Below, piece by piece: positions 9,660 to 21,500 of a DNA stretch of 64,000 bases. Source of the stretch: Henningerozyma blattae CBS 6284 (lineage: Eukaryota > Ascomycota > Saccharomycetes > Saccharomycetales > Saccharomycetaceae). The translations under genes and the position numbers were made by a program. The first letter of the stretch is position 1; each line of letters opens with the position of its first letter. The stretch lies in NCBI RefSeq assembly GCF_000315915.1, contig NC_020194.1, positions 372,001-436,000 of the forward strand, read 5' to 3'. The notes under the pieces were generated by a model that was not told the DNA's origin, searched no databases, and saw only the letters and a program-made list of their open reading frames with translations.

Positions 9660-11173
9660 TTCCCACCTGATTTCCCTTATTTCAGATTAGAGATTTACTA
9701 TTCTAGTCGTTGTTATTTTGTCTTTTGCTTAACAGTATTATAAAAGTTTCTCCATTAACTTATATCTCAAGAAGGTATGAAAAGAACAGGTAAATTTATT
9801 ATAAATTTAAATTTTGCATATAAAGATATTTTTTTATTCTACATTCTATAAGCCCTTCATGGTTGCAATTCCGATTAAGCAAAATCAAAAATAGTCATTG
9901 AAATTGCGAATTTGTTTCACACAAAAGTAACAAAAATAGATAGAGAGTCCGAAAGTTTCAGAGTTCCTGGTAGAATGCAATTGAAATAGTTCTACTAAAG
10001 TATCCGATAAATCACATTAAAGTGTCCATTGTGTTATATATTAAAGGAATTTTTTCTCAAGATTTCAAGGGGTAGTATTATTGTATGTGTTAACTTTCAA
10101 ATGCGAAGAACGAAGAATTTTAATTTCTGAATAGGATTTTTTTAGTTCTTATATGTATGTACATACTTTAGAAAGTTTATAATTTAGGCTAAATACCATT
10201 GCCCCACTAATTTAGGATTACATATTAAATATAGAGTTAGTCCTCTTGACTCAATACTTACCTCCATTTTTTGTGATATTTCAATTTTAATAATGAAAAT
10301 TTTTTTTAAAATGTAATTCTTCTTTAAGATGAAAAACAGTTCATCACAAATTAGGCGATTGTTAGGCTAGTTGGAAAGCAATCTTGTCCTGTTTTCCACT
10401 TTTACGAAATTTCTTCGTTAGTCTATAAATGAACGTTACTATCAATTAGAATAAAAGAATCTTTAGAGACAATTGTAGGCAAGCTAACCTTTTCTTGTCT
10501 AAGCATTGTTAGCATTATTCATTTTTGCAAGTTTCGTTTCGGGTACATATTGTACCTAGATTTTTCGGTCCTTTTTCTCTATTATCTACCAAAGATTAGT
10601 ACCTCTTTGGGGTTTAACTTTACAAGATGAGTAATTTTATTGATTATTTTTGCTATGTCTCAGCCTACTTGTATGAGCTCAGAACTATTGAAGATTATAT
10701 TTAATTTGAATATTTGACTACTTCATATATTGGTGGACATGTAGATACTGAAATAGTTTTAAAGCTCGGTTAGGGTATTTATGTTGTTTTTTTGGTTTTA
10801 TTAAAAATTAAGGCTATTTTTTTTAAATTAGCGTTGTCTAAATATCCAAATTATAAACAGAAAATATTCGAGATAGATTGTATGTATTAAGGAAATATAT
10901 ATTTTTTCTAGTTTTGCACAATATTCTACTCATGTTAAGGCATGAAGCATTAAATAAATAATCCAAATTATTTTAAGCGTTTAGTACATTACCTAACATT
11001 TGAGTATATCGTGAAGCCTCGAAATTTCCGTCATTATTAGAAATTTCCGAATATTAAAAAAATATGCTATGCTATATTCAAAAGAAAATATTAACGCCAT
11101 CAGAAACATAGTGACCAAAAAGATACTAGAATAAAGATTATTTTAGCACAAATAACACCTTGAATATTATACA
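9660..11173. other. Long divergent intergenic region between VAB2-like and GIM4
   Basis: About 1.5 kb of AT-rich DNA without a credible gene. In S. cerevisiae YEA4 (YEL004W) lies here; no remnant is recognisable, which fits loss of one duplicate after genome duplication. A TTTCCGAA followed by an A run at about 11041-11058 resembles part of a centromere CDEIII element, but no CDEI is found within 250 bp. Confidence 0.55.
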
Positions 11174-11606
11174 ATGGATCAAAGAAATAATGGTATGATG
11201 ATAGCCTTATTTAAACTGCAAGAATATTAATGATAAATTTACTAACATTTTGATGACTACAATACCTTGTATTGCTTATCTTAATATAGTTTTCCAAATA
11301 AAATATAACAATTTTAAGAACTCACTTGAAGAATTACAAGAGCGAGTGATCCAGTTGGGTCATGAAAAAGAAGAGCATGAAGTTGTCTTAAAAACATTGA
11401 AAGACTCAGAATCTGATAGAAAAGTTTATAGAATGGTTGGTGGTGCATTGGTAGAAACTAACGTAAAAGATTCAATTCCAATATTAACTACAAAAAAGGA
11501 TAATTTAAATAAAACTATTGAACAGTTAAAGATGCAACTAGTTAAAACTGCACAAGATTTTGAAAAATGGAAAAAAGACAATAAGATCCAAGTTGTTCAA
11601 CAATAG
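11174..11606 (+). CDS. GIM4: Prefoldin subunit 2 (Gim4), spliced: join(11174..11192,11290..11606)
   Basis: Exon 1 is 19 nt (ATG plus codons for DQRNN and one extra base). Exon 2 resumes at 11290, so the mature protein starts MDQRNNVFQIKYNNFKNSL and is 111 aa, like S. cerevisiae Gim4, which starts MEQRNNVFQAKYN and also has a 5' intron. Reading through from the in-frame ATG at 11250 would instead give an unrelated N-terminus encoded by the intron. Conserved segments include ELQERVIQLGHEKEEHEVVL, KVYRMVGGALVE and FEKWKKDNKIQVV. The two helices form the coiled-coil tentacle of the beta-type prefoldin fold. Gim4 is part of the heterohexamer that hands nascent actin and tubulin to the CCT chaperonin. 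It lies between VAB2-like and WBP1, as YEL003W does. Confidence 0.96.
11193..11289 (+). other. GIM4 intron (97 nt)
   Basis: The 5' splice site is GTATGA at 11193-11198, a variant of the yeast GTATGT consensus. The branch site is a perfect TACTAAC at 11240-11246. The 3' splice site is TAG ending at 11289, 43 nt past the branch site. Splicing restores the conserved NNVFQ junction across a split Val codon, at the same place and phase as I recall for the S. cerevisiae gene. Confidence 0.95.
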
Positions 11607-11843
11607 TGGTATTTTGCTCAATTGCCCTGATATAGTTAATGTTCTTGAAATATCTTTTGCTCTAATGAATAAAAATATATTACTCTTTTTACGTCTTATT
11701 TGACAATTTTGCAATGTTTTTGAGTACAACTCGAGTAAATAGATATTCTTATAAAAAAAAGTGCAATACAGAATTTAGTTATTACATATATAGTGATATA
11801 TTTATAAAATTGTAGATTAAAAAAAGCATATGCGAGATTGTTC

Positions 11844-13142
11844 TTAATTCATCTTTTTTTCAAGATTTACATTTCTCTTACCGGTTATTAAGAATAATAT
11901 GACAAAAATAACCCAAGAGCTAATGACAGTGAATATGCCGGATAGATAAACCCAAGCGTTTGAAATCTCAAAAGATCTTGGGTATTCATCATTTGCTAAA
12001 TGGCGAATGGCTTTAACGTCTGACTCTTTGATAAAGGATAGGCCAGATCTCTTATAATCAGTTACGAAAGTGAAAACACCATGATGATCTGGTAATTTAA
12101 ATTCGCCAGAAGTATAGACACAAACGTTATTTGTAATTTCTTTTTGTTTTAAATTAAATCTATAATAAGGATCGACTAACTTTAATTCGAATTGCAAATC
12201 ATCTGTTTTAAATGGAACCCAATTTTCTCCATTCCATTCAGAGATTCCAATTTCATAAATAATTTTATCGCCAACCTTATATGGTAAAGATTCATAAGTA
12301 GTTAAATCAGCATGAGTATGTTTGGCACCAAAACTCTTTAATATAGATTTTTCTTTAAAAGTCCATTTAGTTAGTTCATCAACCAAATAACCATTTTTAT
12401 TGTTGAATTTATCACTCAAAAATTCTTGAGAACCAATCCATGAAACACGAGCATTATTAAGACTTTGGAAACCAACAGATAAGAATCCTTGAGTGCTATC
12501 AGTCCAATGTTCAGCATTTTTAACTTGTGTAAATGAAGTTCTGGGAGCGTTAATTAAAGGTATCAATTGGGAACCTTCACCGACTAAGCAAGCGGATGTG
12601 TCTTTAGAAAAGATAAATTCATCATCATCATTAAAGTCATAGCCTAATACATATTTATTTAATATATGTTTGCCACCAACTTTAATTAATTCGTCATTTT
12701 CTCCTTGTAATGGATTTTTTAAAATAGAACCACGGGGGGCTGTAAAGATGCCCAGTTGATTTAAAAATAAACGAATTGAGTCTGTTTGAGTAATTGGAGA
12801 AGTGACAGCTAAGATATCACCCCCGTCTTCAACAAATCTTAATAATAATTTATCTGTAAGCATTCTTGTAACTTTTTTACCTTTAACAGGTAATAAAACT
12901 AAATGATTATACTTCTTATCATTATCATGAATGAATAAGTCAATGTTTTTTGTTTCATTATTAATAGGTAAATAAGTGATATCATGTGAACGGGTGGTTA
13001 ATCCTTCGATGAATTTTGAATATTCAGATAATTCAGTTAATTTTGGGTCATAGACTATAAGAGTACTGGAACCTTCTGGTGCCATTGAAAACACAACAGC
13101 AACAAACGCTATTAAGTGAAACACTCCTTGTAATAAGAACAT
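11844..13142 (-). CDS. WBP1: Oligosaccharyltransferase subunit Wbp1 (OST48 homologue)
   Basis: 432 residues (S. cerevisiae 430). An N-terminal signal peptide (about 1-20) precedes a lumenal domain starting STLIVYDPKLTELSEYSKF. A single transmembrane span near residues 396-420 (GIFTVISSWVIFVILFLI) is followed by a short cytosolic tail ending KKMN, a dilysine ER-retrieval signal like the KKTN of yeast Wbp1. Wbp1 is an essential subunit of the complex that transfers the lipid-linked oligosaccharide to Asn residues in the ER lumen. It is convergent with GIM4, about 240 bp apart, the same arrangement as YEL003W/YEL002C. Confidence 0.96.
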   Translation of the reverse strand: MFLLQGVFHLIAFVAVVFSMAPEGSSTLIVYDPKLTELSEYSKFIEGLTTRSHDITYLPINNETKNIDLFIHDNDKKYNHLVLLPVKGKKVTRMLTDKLLLRFVEDGGDILAVTSPITQTDSIRLFLNQLGIFTAPRGSILKNPLQGENDELIKVGGKHILNKYVLGYDFNDDDEFIFSKDTSACLVGEGSQLIPLINAPRTSFTQVKNAEHWTDSTQGFLSVGFQSLNNARVSWIGSQEFLSDKFNNKNGYLVDELTKWTFKEKSILKSFGAKHTHADLTTYESLPYKVGDKIIYEIGISEWNGENWVPFKTDDLQFELKLVDPYYRFNLKQKEITNNVCVYTSGEFKLPDHHGVFTFVTDYKRSGLSFIKESDVKAIRHLANDEYPRSFEISNAWVYLSGIFTVISSWVIFVILFLITGKRNVNLEKKMN

Positions 13143-15418
13143 TATTTCTCGGAAATGAAGTTTAGAGTGATTGTATATATGTTGTGTTGAGTTAATCGAT
13201 TATCAGCATTTCACCCTTAGGTTAAAATGCGGTGTCTTAAAATTTATTCAATAAATTTCCAGTTCTTAGAAAATATGGCGTATTGAATATTTCAAAATTT
13301 TGTTTATTTTTCCACATTTCCGGAATTCTAAGGATGTAATTAATTGTCCGAGAGAGCATGGTAAAAGCGGACACAATTTGTGTCACCGTCATTAAACTAA
13401 CATAGTTGGTATAAAAGCTGATTTTTTTGTAGCAGGCCAACTTATTGATATAATTTATTGTTGAGAATGGCTTAGAAGGAGATCTTAACCATATTCAATA
13501 ATTTAAGGACTAATCTATATTTCTTGTTTTCTTAGTCTTCAAATTATTATAGTAGACTTTTAAAGTTATAAATAAGTTGTCCAAGAAACCAATTCTATCT
13601 ATAACCGGATAAATATAAAATAGCTTTCGGTAATTTAGTAGTTATGATGTTATTTTTTTCAATTTTCTTGAATTATTGAGGATAATCTCTAAAGAACCTC
13701 TATATACTTGGCTGTTGGTATAAGGTGAATTAATGTTTGTTTACAGGCATATCACTGTACCGTTTTAAAATTTAAGTATAGTTTTTTAAATATATTTTGA
13801 AAGCAGTAGTGATCTTTAGTTTCTTTTGTTAGAGCTAACTATAAATTGAGATGCATTTAAAATGAAATTAGATATATTACTGGCAGGTTAGATAATATGA
13901 TAAGGACAGTAATAAGTATAAAAGGATAACAGTCCAGTATTACAATAATCTAACGAAAACTACTTGGTACCATAAGGACAGTAGTAATTACTTACATCTC
14001 AAGTTAATAAGGTTTCTTTTGTATATTCCATCTGTCATGTAAGTTGTTGGGTGCCGAATATGGGCGGCATACCAAAATAAGCTCAGCAGGTAATAACTTC
14101 CAGTAACTTTTGTATAATCACGAATAAGCCACTAGGATCTAACCCCAATATTAGGGGTATATAAAGTTAAAATCAACACTTACTAATCACTCCCATCACA
14201 CTAAAGTATATATCATCAACTATTTCTAAGTCATAAGACTCTAATACAATATAGAGACTAAATCTCCTCCACACATCGATAATGCATTTATAATTTCTCA
14301 AATTTAATAGGTAATATCTATATAAAGTAACTTCGTTAAAAGTATACAATGGCACTAAAACAAAGTGTCTCCAACATTTCATTTTATTGTATAGATCCGG
14401 CTTTTTACGCATTTCACATATGTATATTATATCTTTGTTTGTTATGTATATATAATATTTAGGTTGGTCTTTAATTTTCCAAGAACTCCTATTGTTGCTT
14501 ATCTTTTTAGTTAATATGAAAGAAATAGCAATTCGTGAAACAAGAAGCATAGCAGTATTTACAAACTATATATTCAAACCACATCTTTTCATTTTTTATT
14601 ACCGTTAAACTCTAGGAGCATTTATCAAACTACTTCTGTCAATTTCTTTTCTCTAAACCACTACTCACTAGCTGTTATTTAACTATTATTAGTATCTTCT
14701 ATAGTGTGGATTCTATTGTTTTACCTGGTTATATTATTTCTAGCCTCTGTTTTTCACCAGAAAGTGTTTGCATATAGGCAAAAATTAATTTCTTTGATAT
14801 GGTCATGATGTAAGAAATACAAAAGGTTAATAAATGCTGTCTCCAACAGAGTCTATATCAAACGCATTGCATCATAGTTACTTCAGATAACAATAGCATT
14901 GTTTATCTCCCATAATTCAATACTTTAATTCTACAATAATACTCCAACATAGAATTGAATTGCATGACTTCATCATTCTGCAATGCCCACATAAGTGCTC
15001 TCTGTTTAACAAATATATAAAGGTCTTGATTACATCTAAAGTCTACCAAAATTCTTCTTCTGCAATTATTTAATTAAAATATGAAAGAGGATGGCTAAGG
15101 TATTTCTTGTGTCATTGTTCTATATCTAATTTCTTATTTATTTCTTTTCTTTAATGACAGCCTTTGTTAACAAAGGTATTGTCAACCAACTTAGGAATTC
15201 AATACAAAATAATAACAACTGAAAATGAGATTTCAAACTTAAGCAAACTTAACTTTAACCAATTTAGACGACTTTCGTGATTATGAGAACATATTACTGG
15301 TTAGTATGAATTATACATCGATATAATATTAACAAGTACGCAACTAGCAATTGCTTAGCATTATGTATAATTCATCGTCAGAGATTTGTAGGTGAGAATA
15401 ACTCCATTATCATCCTAA
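13143..15418. other. 2.3-kb AT-rich intergenic region upstream of WBP1
   Basis: No gene can be supported. Open frames at about 13237-13440 and 14173-14550 have AT-rich codon content and resemble nothing known. BET1 and CFD1, which lie in the corresponding part of chromosome IX in S. cerevisiae, are absent. A 13-bp inverted repeat (ATGAATTATACAT at 15306-15318 and its complement at 15363-15375) flanks an AT-rich loop just left of an LTR. The WBP1 promoter is presumably in the first few hundred bases right of 13142. Confidence 0.55.
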
Positions 15419-16060
15419 TGTTGACATAGAACCAAGAATTAACTTCTTGGATCCAACGTCACTAATCCAATTCCAAAGTACAACCACTTACACACACTAA
15501 CACAAGCTAAGCTTTATCAAATCCGATATCACTGCTCTACCTGTAGAAATACTACGCTACAGTACAAATTGAAAACTATCATCTATAAAACAAAAAACAA
15601 AAAACAAAAAAACACACTACCAGATATCAAAGGCCATGTATGAGATGAATTAATAAGTTATTAATGCTAATTTAAAAACATTAATCTCCCAATTAATACA
15701 ACTACCTGATAATTAATTGACCAGTTGCTAATTACCAATTACAATTAGCAAGTTTCTGCACACCAAATTAATCGTATATAAAGGAACAAGATTTCTCTGT
15801 CTTGTCGTGAACTTCTCCTGGACTTCTTTTATATAGAAAGAAAAAAACACCACCAAGCAAAGAACCAAGGTCCTCTCTATACCTTATATTATCTACTCTG
15901 TTTATATCTCTAACATTCTCATCTCTATTTTGTTTGTGTCACCTTAGCTTTATTTTACACCCAATATGGACAATTCCAACATACCCTCTTACTGCTGTTA
16001 CTATTACTCAATATCTTCCCTTACACAATATCTTTCTTTGTTGGCTCCGGTAAATCAACA
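15419..16060 (+). mobile_element. Solo LTR, family A (Ty1/copia-like), copy 1
   Basis: The element begins TGTTGACATAG and ends ATCAACA, the TG...CA ends of yeast LTRs with a TGTTG/CAACA inverted repeat. Internal landmarks shared with the other two copies are CCAAGAATTAACTTCTTGG near the 5' end, CGTATATAAAGGAACAAGAT (the likely LTR TATA box) and TATCTTTCTTTGTTGGC near the 3' end. The flanking four bases are CTAA on both sides, a possible remnant of the target duplication. It lies about 440 bp upstream of tRNA-Thr copy 1, the zone favoured by Ty1-type elements. No internal Ty coding sequence is present. Confidence 0.8.
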
Positions 16061-16502
16061 CTAAGCAAAAAATGTTATAGACGAGATCGACCTTATACTC
16101 ATCTACAAGTTGCTAACTAGAAAATATCCACAACACTGAACAACTGATAGTTGCATACCTGTGGATATCTGTTCGATGCATAATCTCTACTAGTTAGCCA
16201 GCATTACTCAAACTGAGCACCCCTACCCTTGTAAGTATGTTTATAAACAGACCAATTAAAGTAAAATGGAAAAGCTGGCGTTGACCTTTGAAAAGTATTT
16301 AAAGGCCAGCTTTTCAGACTTAAGACATAAATATATAGTTCTTTTATATAGTTATTTAGTTTAAGAAGAACAACAATTTTATTCGTAAGTTCAAAAGATA
16401 ACTGGTGTTAAGTTAATAAGATTGTTAAGTTAAGTTTTTTGTAGTTACTATTTCAGTGTATTGTATTTCTACGTTGGTTTACGACATTTCACAAGAAAAA
16501 CA
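16061..16502. other. Spacer between LTR copy 1 and tRNA-Thr, with two fold-back structures
   Basis: Nested inverted arms GCTAACTAG (16112-16120) with CTAGTTAGC (16190-16198), and ATATCCAC (16124-16131) with GTGGATAT (16161-16168), could fold into a long hairpin. A second inverted repeat has arms AAAAGCTGGC (16270-16279) and GCCAGCTTTT (16305-16314). No coding potential is seen. The fold-backs may be remnants of older mobile elements. Confidence 0.5.
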
Positions 16503-16575
16503 GCTTTCATGGCCAAGTTGGTAAGGCGCCACACTAGTAATGTGGAGATCATCAGTTCGAATCTGGTTGAAAGCA
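16503..16575 (+). tRNA. tT(AGU): tRNA-Thr (anticodon AGU), copy 1
   Basis: 73 nt without intron. The 7-bp acceptor stem GCTTTCA/TGAAAGC pairs perfectly, with discriminator A. The anticodon arm CCACA-CTAGTAA-TGTGG exposes AGT. The A box (TGGCCAAGTTGG) and B box (AGTTCGAATCT) are intact, and the body is almost identical to S. cerevisiae tRNA-Thr(AGU). An ATTTTATTTTTAAA tract follows as Pol III terminator. It is the first gene of a duplicated unit whose other copy starts at 27995. Confidence 0.97.
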
Positions 16576-16663
16576 TTTTATTTTTAAATATTTTAACTAC
16601 AATCACGTGATGGCCTTTAAATTGAACATTAAGCATTTAATTAGCATTGATGAAATTACACCC

Positions 16664-17284
16664 TGTCGTAGATTTAGCTACGGTAATTAATAATTCTCTC
16701 TATAGATCTGTAGATGTTACCCGGGTTTTGGCTAGAGCCAGGAACTAATATAAAATTAGACTGTTTCGTTAAACAGAATATTCCTTCTGAATATCCATCT
16801 TCACAGAACGTTCCTCTTATATAAGACCGATGTCCCGCCAGATACAAGCTTCCCGGACATAATACATATGTTCTCATCAGAACCAGCATTCTGGAAGATG
16901 ACTCTTAACGAGCCGAATTGTAATAGCTGTTCCAATTCGTAGACTACGCCTTCAGCATAGTTTCTGCTGATGATAGTAGTATGGTACCTAAATATTTACC
17001 TATCATCCCACTTTTGGGGGTAAGCTTCTAAAAGCTACCCTGCCTATTCTTCAGTTGTGAGCCTGCAGCCTCACTCCTTCGATTATCTTAGATCTCCTAT
17101 AATCTCCGACTCCTCAGATATCTCTGTATCTCTGTATCTCTTAAGTCTTCCTTTTGTCTCTGAATATATTCTTTCGTGCACCTTTTAGTATAAACTTATT
17201 CACAAGTATATTATCTTATTTATATCCTCTCGGTCACATGACCTGGCCCGCTGTCCATCACGTGCCTCGTCTGGATCTACCACA
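16664..17284. mobile_element. Solo LTR, family B, copy 1 (621 bp)
   Basis: The ends are TGTCGTAGAT and ATCTACCACA, a 10-bp terminal inverted repeat with one mismatch and TG...CA termini, as expected of a retrotransposon LTR. The second copy at 28155 is nearly identical with three single-base length differences. It lies 88 bp past the tRNA-Thr 3' end in both places. A CACCC before the left end recurs four bases after the right end, so a target duplication is possible if the right end is set slightly further out. No internal element sequence is attached; orientation is not determined. Confidence 0.72.
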
Positions 17285-17904
17285 CACACACCCCATCTAC
17301 TAGATAACAATAAAATAGAGAGTATTTAGCTCAAAAACATAAATATTGTCATTCTTTCTGTTCGAGAGTTATACGTCTTTATAGCTTTGTACCAAAGCAA
17401 CAATGTTCTTTGACCGAAAATTCATTTAATGGATCCAATAAAGAATAATGCCCATATTATAGCTAGGGATCATTTTATGAAACTATTAGATAATTCTTTG
17501 GTTTACAAAATGTAGCAATATTATAGCCCACATATTGATAGCAAGATATTTGGCGACACTAACTTAGGAATTTCACTTTTGGTAATTCCATCGATAACAG
17601 ATGTTAACAAGCAATTCAAAGATATGTCGAATCCCAATATTTTATTATGGGTGAAACGAAAAATGCATTATCAAGACTATAATAATATTTAAATAAAACA
17701 TAGCAGATCAATATTGTATCTAGCAGACACAAAAATTTGTAACAGTACTTTCAAATACTACGGTGTACGGATTTTATATTCCTTTTTTGAAAATGGAGCT
17801 ATTGATTAGACATCGCTACTAATTAATTAAATAAACTGCTTATCACTTATCATACTCTATCAATACTATACTTTATCACCTCATAGCCATATACTAATAA
17901 GGAA
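17285..17904. other. AT-rich intergenic region upstream of the YIL002W-A homologue
   Basis: No gene or clear repeat is seen. It presumably contains the promoter of the small gene starting at 17905. A CA repeat lies at the very left, next to the LTR end. Confidence 0.5.
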
Positions 17905-18144
17905 ATGACACAGGACAGTGATAAGAAGGTAGAAAACAAAAGTGCTGATATTAGTGATATTTCATCCCCACAAAACTTTGCTCAAGCTTGGAAAGATATA
18001 CAGAAAGGTGAATTACAAGCCGATGAACTAGAAAGAAAATTAGATTTAATAGAAAGTCAAATGGATGAATTTTTAAAGCAATTAGATTCTATGAATCCTT
18101 CAGCGGGTATTTCAGACTCAACACCTTCTACAGAACAAAAATGA
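17905..18144 (+). CDS. Small coiled-coil protein, homologue of YIL002W-A
   Basis: 79 residues. The central part FAQAWKDIQKGELQADELER and LDLIESQMDEFLKQLDSMN forms a heptad-rich helix; both ends are Ser/Lys/Asp-rich. Size, coiled coil and position immediately convergent with INP51 match S. cerevisiae YIL002W-A (69 aa), whose LLKGG-x-ELKLDEMEKKMD core is similar. The molecular function is not established as far as I know. Continuous synteny with INP51 and YIL001W makes it a conserved gene rather than a chance frame. Confidence 0.75.
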   Translation: MTQDSDKKVENKSADISDISSPQNFAQAWKDIQKGELQADELERKLDLIESQMDEFLKQLDSMNPSAGISDSTPSTEQK

Positions 18145-18522
18145 TGAGTATTGGCATCTGTTTCACAATAAGTAAATATCGTCATATTCAATCAGTTTTT
18201 TTTATTCGCAGATATATTAATATTTTCATTCTTAAATATAAATGGGAAGTCGTTACAAAATTATTAGAAAATCATTAAATATCATTATGTAAACCTCTGT
18301 CCATACCATTAAATAACTACAAAGTGTATAATATTGTTATTGTTGTAATTACTGTTATTATTGGGAACTAGAATATCTGTATTTGTTACATTATCTAGAT
18401 ATATCTATTATATTATAGTTAAATGAGAATACGCAGTAGTTCGTCACTTGCTGAATTGTCTGGCAAAATAAATCGAATATATATTAGTATTACACAAAGA
18501 GAATATCCCGGTACTTTGCAAT
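18145..18522. terminator. Convergent 3' region between the YIL002W-A homologue and INP51
   Basis: 378 bp of AT-rich DNA shared by two converging genes. TATATA, AATAA-like and T-rich elements typical of yeast 3' end formation occur throughout, for example near 18230 and 18400. No gene is seen. Confidence 0.5.
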
Positions 18523-21500
18523 CTAATCTTCTTGCTTTCTTCCTTCTTGGGTATATTGCTCTTCATCCCCACCTTCCCGTCCTTTATCAACTTCATTTTC
18601 TGCGGTATCTTCTGGAACACGCCTTATAAATATCGGTTCTTCATCATCTTCCACAAAAGGATTTACGCTCCTTTTTGGATTTAGCATATAATCTTCAGCG
18701 TCAATATTTAAACTGACTTTAACTTGTTTTCCTCCACCAATCCACCATTTCTTTAAATCAGAGCTAGGCGGCGGTAGACGCTTCGTCTTCTTGGTTTCTT
18801 GATTAGTCTGTAAATATATCCGATCAGCACTGTTTGTATTATTATTGCTAGTAATATCATTACCATTATTAGTATTGTTACCTAGATTACCAAGGTTATT
18901 ATTTGGGTCATTAATGTCAAATATTGTCATATCACCGCCTTCATCTATTCTTGTATTATCATCGCTATCTTCAAATTCATTCATGACTGATATACCTTCA
19001 TTTAGAAATTCTAATCTTTCTTCGTCGGTAGCTCTATCTAGCTTATCCATAATACGCTCATATACCTCTTTTGAAATAGCTTCTTTTTTCTTCTCATCGA
19101 CAACTGTAACTCTTGCCTTAAATATTGCATATACCGGCCTGTGATCAGAAAAAAGAATATCTTCAGCACAGCCATAGCTTAGTTGTTTTAATACTTCACC
19201 TCTTGATAAAATACGATCAGTCCATGCCGGGATTCTCAATTTTTCACTTGTATCATAATTTTTGGTGCCAGGATCAAATTTGTAAGTAGGTGGAAATTTA
19301 ATTTCCATTTCATGATAATATGGAAAAGTAGCACCTGCAATCATTTGTTGATTCAATTGATCACGTTCCAATAATTTATTATACTCTTTTTTGATGATTA
19401 GCTTACGTACCTGATCATTTGTCATTAATATACGATAATTAAAATCACCCATCCATATTACAGCATCGTGATCTTTAATTCTTAGACCCCTCGAAAATCG
19501 AATATTTTTATTGATCGTTTTATAATCGATATGTCTTTGTTCCACATTATCTAGCCCCGCTGCTAAATGAGAGGCAATAACACAGAACTTTGTTGCTGAA
19601 TATTTAAAGCTCACAGCAACAGCACCCTTATTAGAAGCCATACCTCCTAACCCTGTCTTTTTTACATCACCTTCTATATGTTTTACTTTAATATATTCAT
19701 CTTCGTTCATAAATACCATTAATAGAATGCCACCTAGTTGATTGCTCCAAAGACAAACAAATTTCTTACCATTACCATGGGTATTACTATTTAAAACATG
19801 TAAAATCTTCTTTTCCCAATATTGTTTAATGTAAGGATCAGTATATAGCATATGACCAGGGGTTAGTTCAATTACTTCTTCAAGACCAATGACATAAATA
19901 TCTGCAATATTGCTACAGGTTGCGTAGGAACTTTTCTTTGATTTAGAGCTTGGTGGAGTGATTGGGAAGAATCTTTTAGGAAATATCCAATCATGGATGC
20001 TATCTTGTGAAATTTTACCACTGATGTTAAAAGTGCCTGCAAAAATTTTTATTTTCTTTTCAAAAGTATATTTATTTCGTAAATTTTTCATATTTTTATT
20101 TAAGAATGAATTTAATGGATCATATAATTTTACTCTTGACCCAAATAATTTGATATAAGTTCTTTTCATTTTTATATTATTTTTAACATTTTTAGAATAT
20201 GTTCTATTTAGCCAATAATAATTTTCAGACCAAATCCTTTCATATGATTCAGCAAAGATATTTGTCAATTCAAAATCTTTTAGTTCTTTTGTTGCTAATT
20301 CTAGCACTTCTTGGCAAACCAATTTTTCGATACTATTAACTTTTTTCAAAGAATCAAAAGAACTAATTCTTAAAATGCCTGTCTGCTTCCCTATGTAAAT
20401 TCCCTTATTTGTATCATATACGAATGCACCAAATTCATAAATATCCGATTCTAAAAAATATAACAACTTGTGGGAACTTTTCAAAAGTGAATCTGAACTA
20501 CAATCAAAATTTATAAGCTTAATTTTCTTTGCATCTGCACATGTCTTATATGACATTGACAATAAACGTTGGGATTCACTTCTTGGTTTGATTAGATTAA
20601 CAATTGTTACGATACCGTATTTTGATTCTAGATTATCAAAATGTCTATCAAAAGCTACTTGAGCGTGTTCGGGACTTTTTGTTAATTTTGGTCTTTTGCC
20701 ACCAATGAGTTGATTATCCACAATTTCCCAAAATAATGGTATATTACATGATATTTGAGTATAAGAAAAGATAAATCTTTCTGTTGTTACAATAATTTCT
20801 GTCTCAATAAAATTTGATATCTTCCCATCATCATTGATACCTTTCAGATCAAAAATGTTTGGTTTATTTTCAATTGATATTCTAGATATTAAAGTGATTG
20901 ATGAAACTGAAGTCGGTGTTTCGATTAAAGTTGTTTTACAGAAACCTCTCATTATAAATATTAAAAATCCGCCGAGATCAAAAGTTACTTTCTCGATATC
21001 ATTCATCCTATTTCGCCATTGAATAATTTCACTTGTTAAATTTTTATTCCAAATATAATTTGTATCTTGATTATCAATTGTATAATCTAAATTTTTCGAC
21101 CAAGTATGGTTTTTTATTGAATTTGAAATATCAAATTCTCTTGAATAAAAAAAACTACCATCATTAAATAATTTCTTCAAAGAACCACATGGGTGTTCAT
21201 TAATTAATTTTTCATAATTGATTTCTGATAGTTCATAGAATAGGTGATCAAAGACATTTACATCCAAACTATAAAAGTCGACATCTAGAATCTTATAGAT
21301 ATTTTCACTGGGTAATACCTGGCCATCCTGATACTTCCATCGAGGAAAACCGACTTTCTGCACACCAGAAATGACTACAATATAAATACCACCGTCTACT
21401 GTGATTAGGCCTAGCAGGCCGTTCAAGATTCTATTTTTCACCTCAATGAAATGATTGGCATCCATCAAATCCTCATCTGTGACACTACCTATTACGACTG

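Noticed and set aside
11035..11060. TTTCCGAATATTAAAAAAA resembling centromere CDEIII
   Set aside because: No RTCACRTG within 250 bp upstream, the left half of the consensus does not fit, and the DNA before it is not a strongly AT-rich CDEII. The synteny position between VAB2 and GIM4 is also wrong for a centromere.
14173..14550. 125-codon minus-strand frame as a gene
   Set aside because: AT-driven composition, no recognisable domain or signal, and isolated in a long intergenic region.
16674..16889. 71-codon frame inside LTR-B as a gene
   Set aside because: It lies wholly within an LTR with defined inverted ends and is disrupted in the second copy by small indels.
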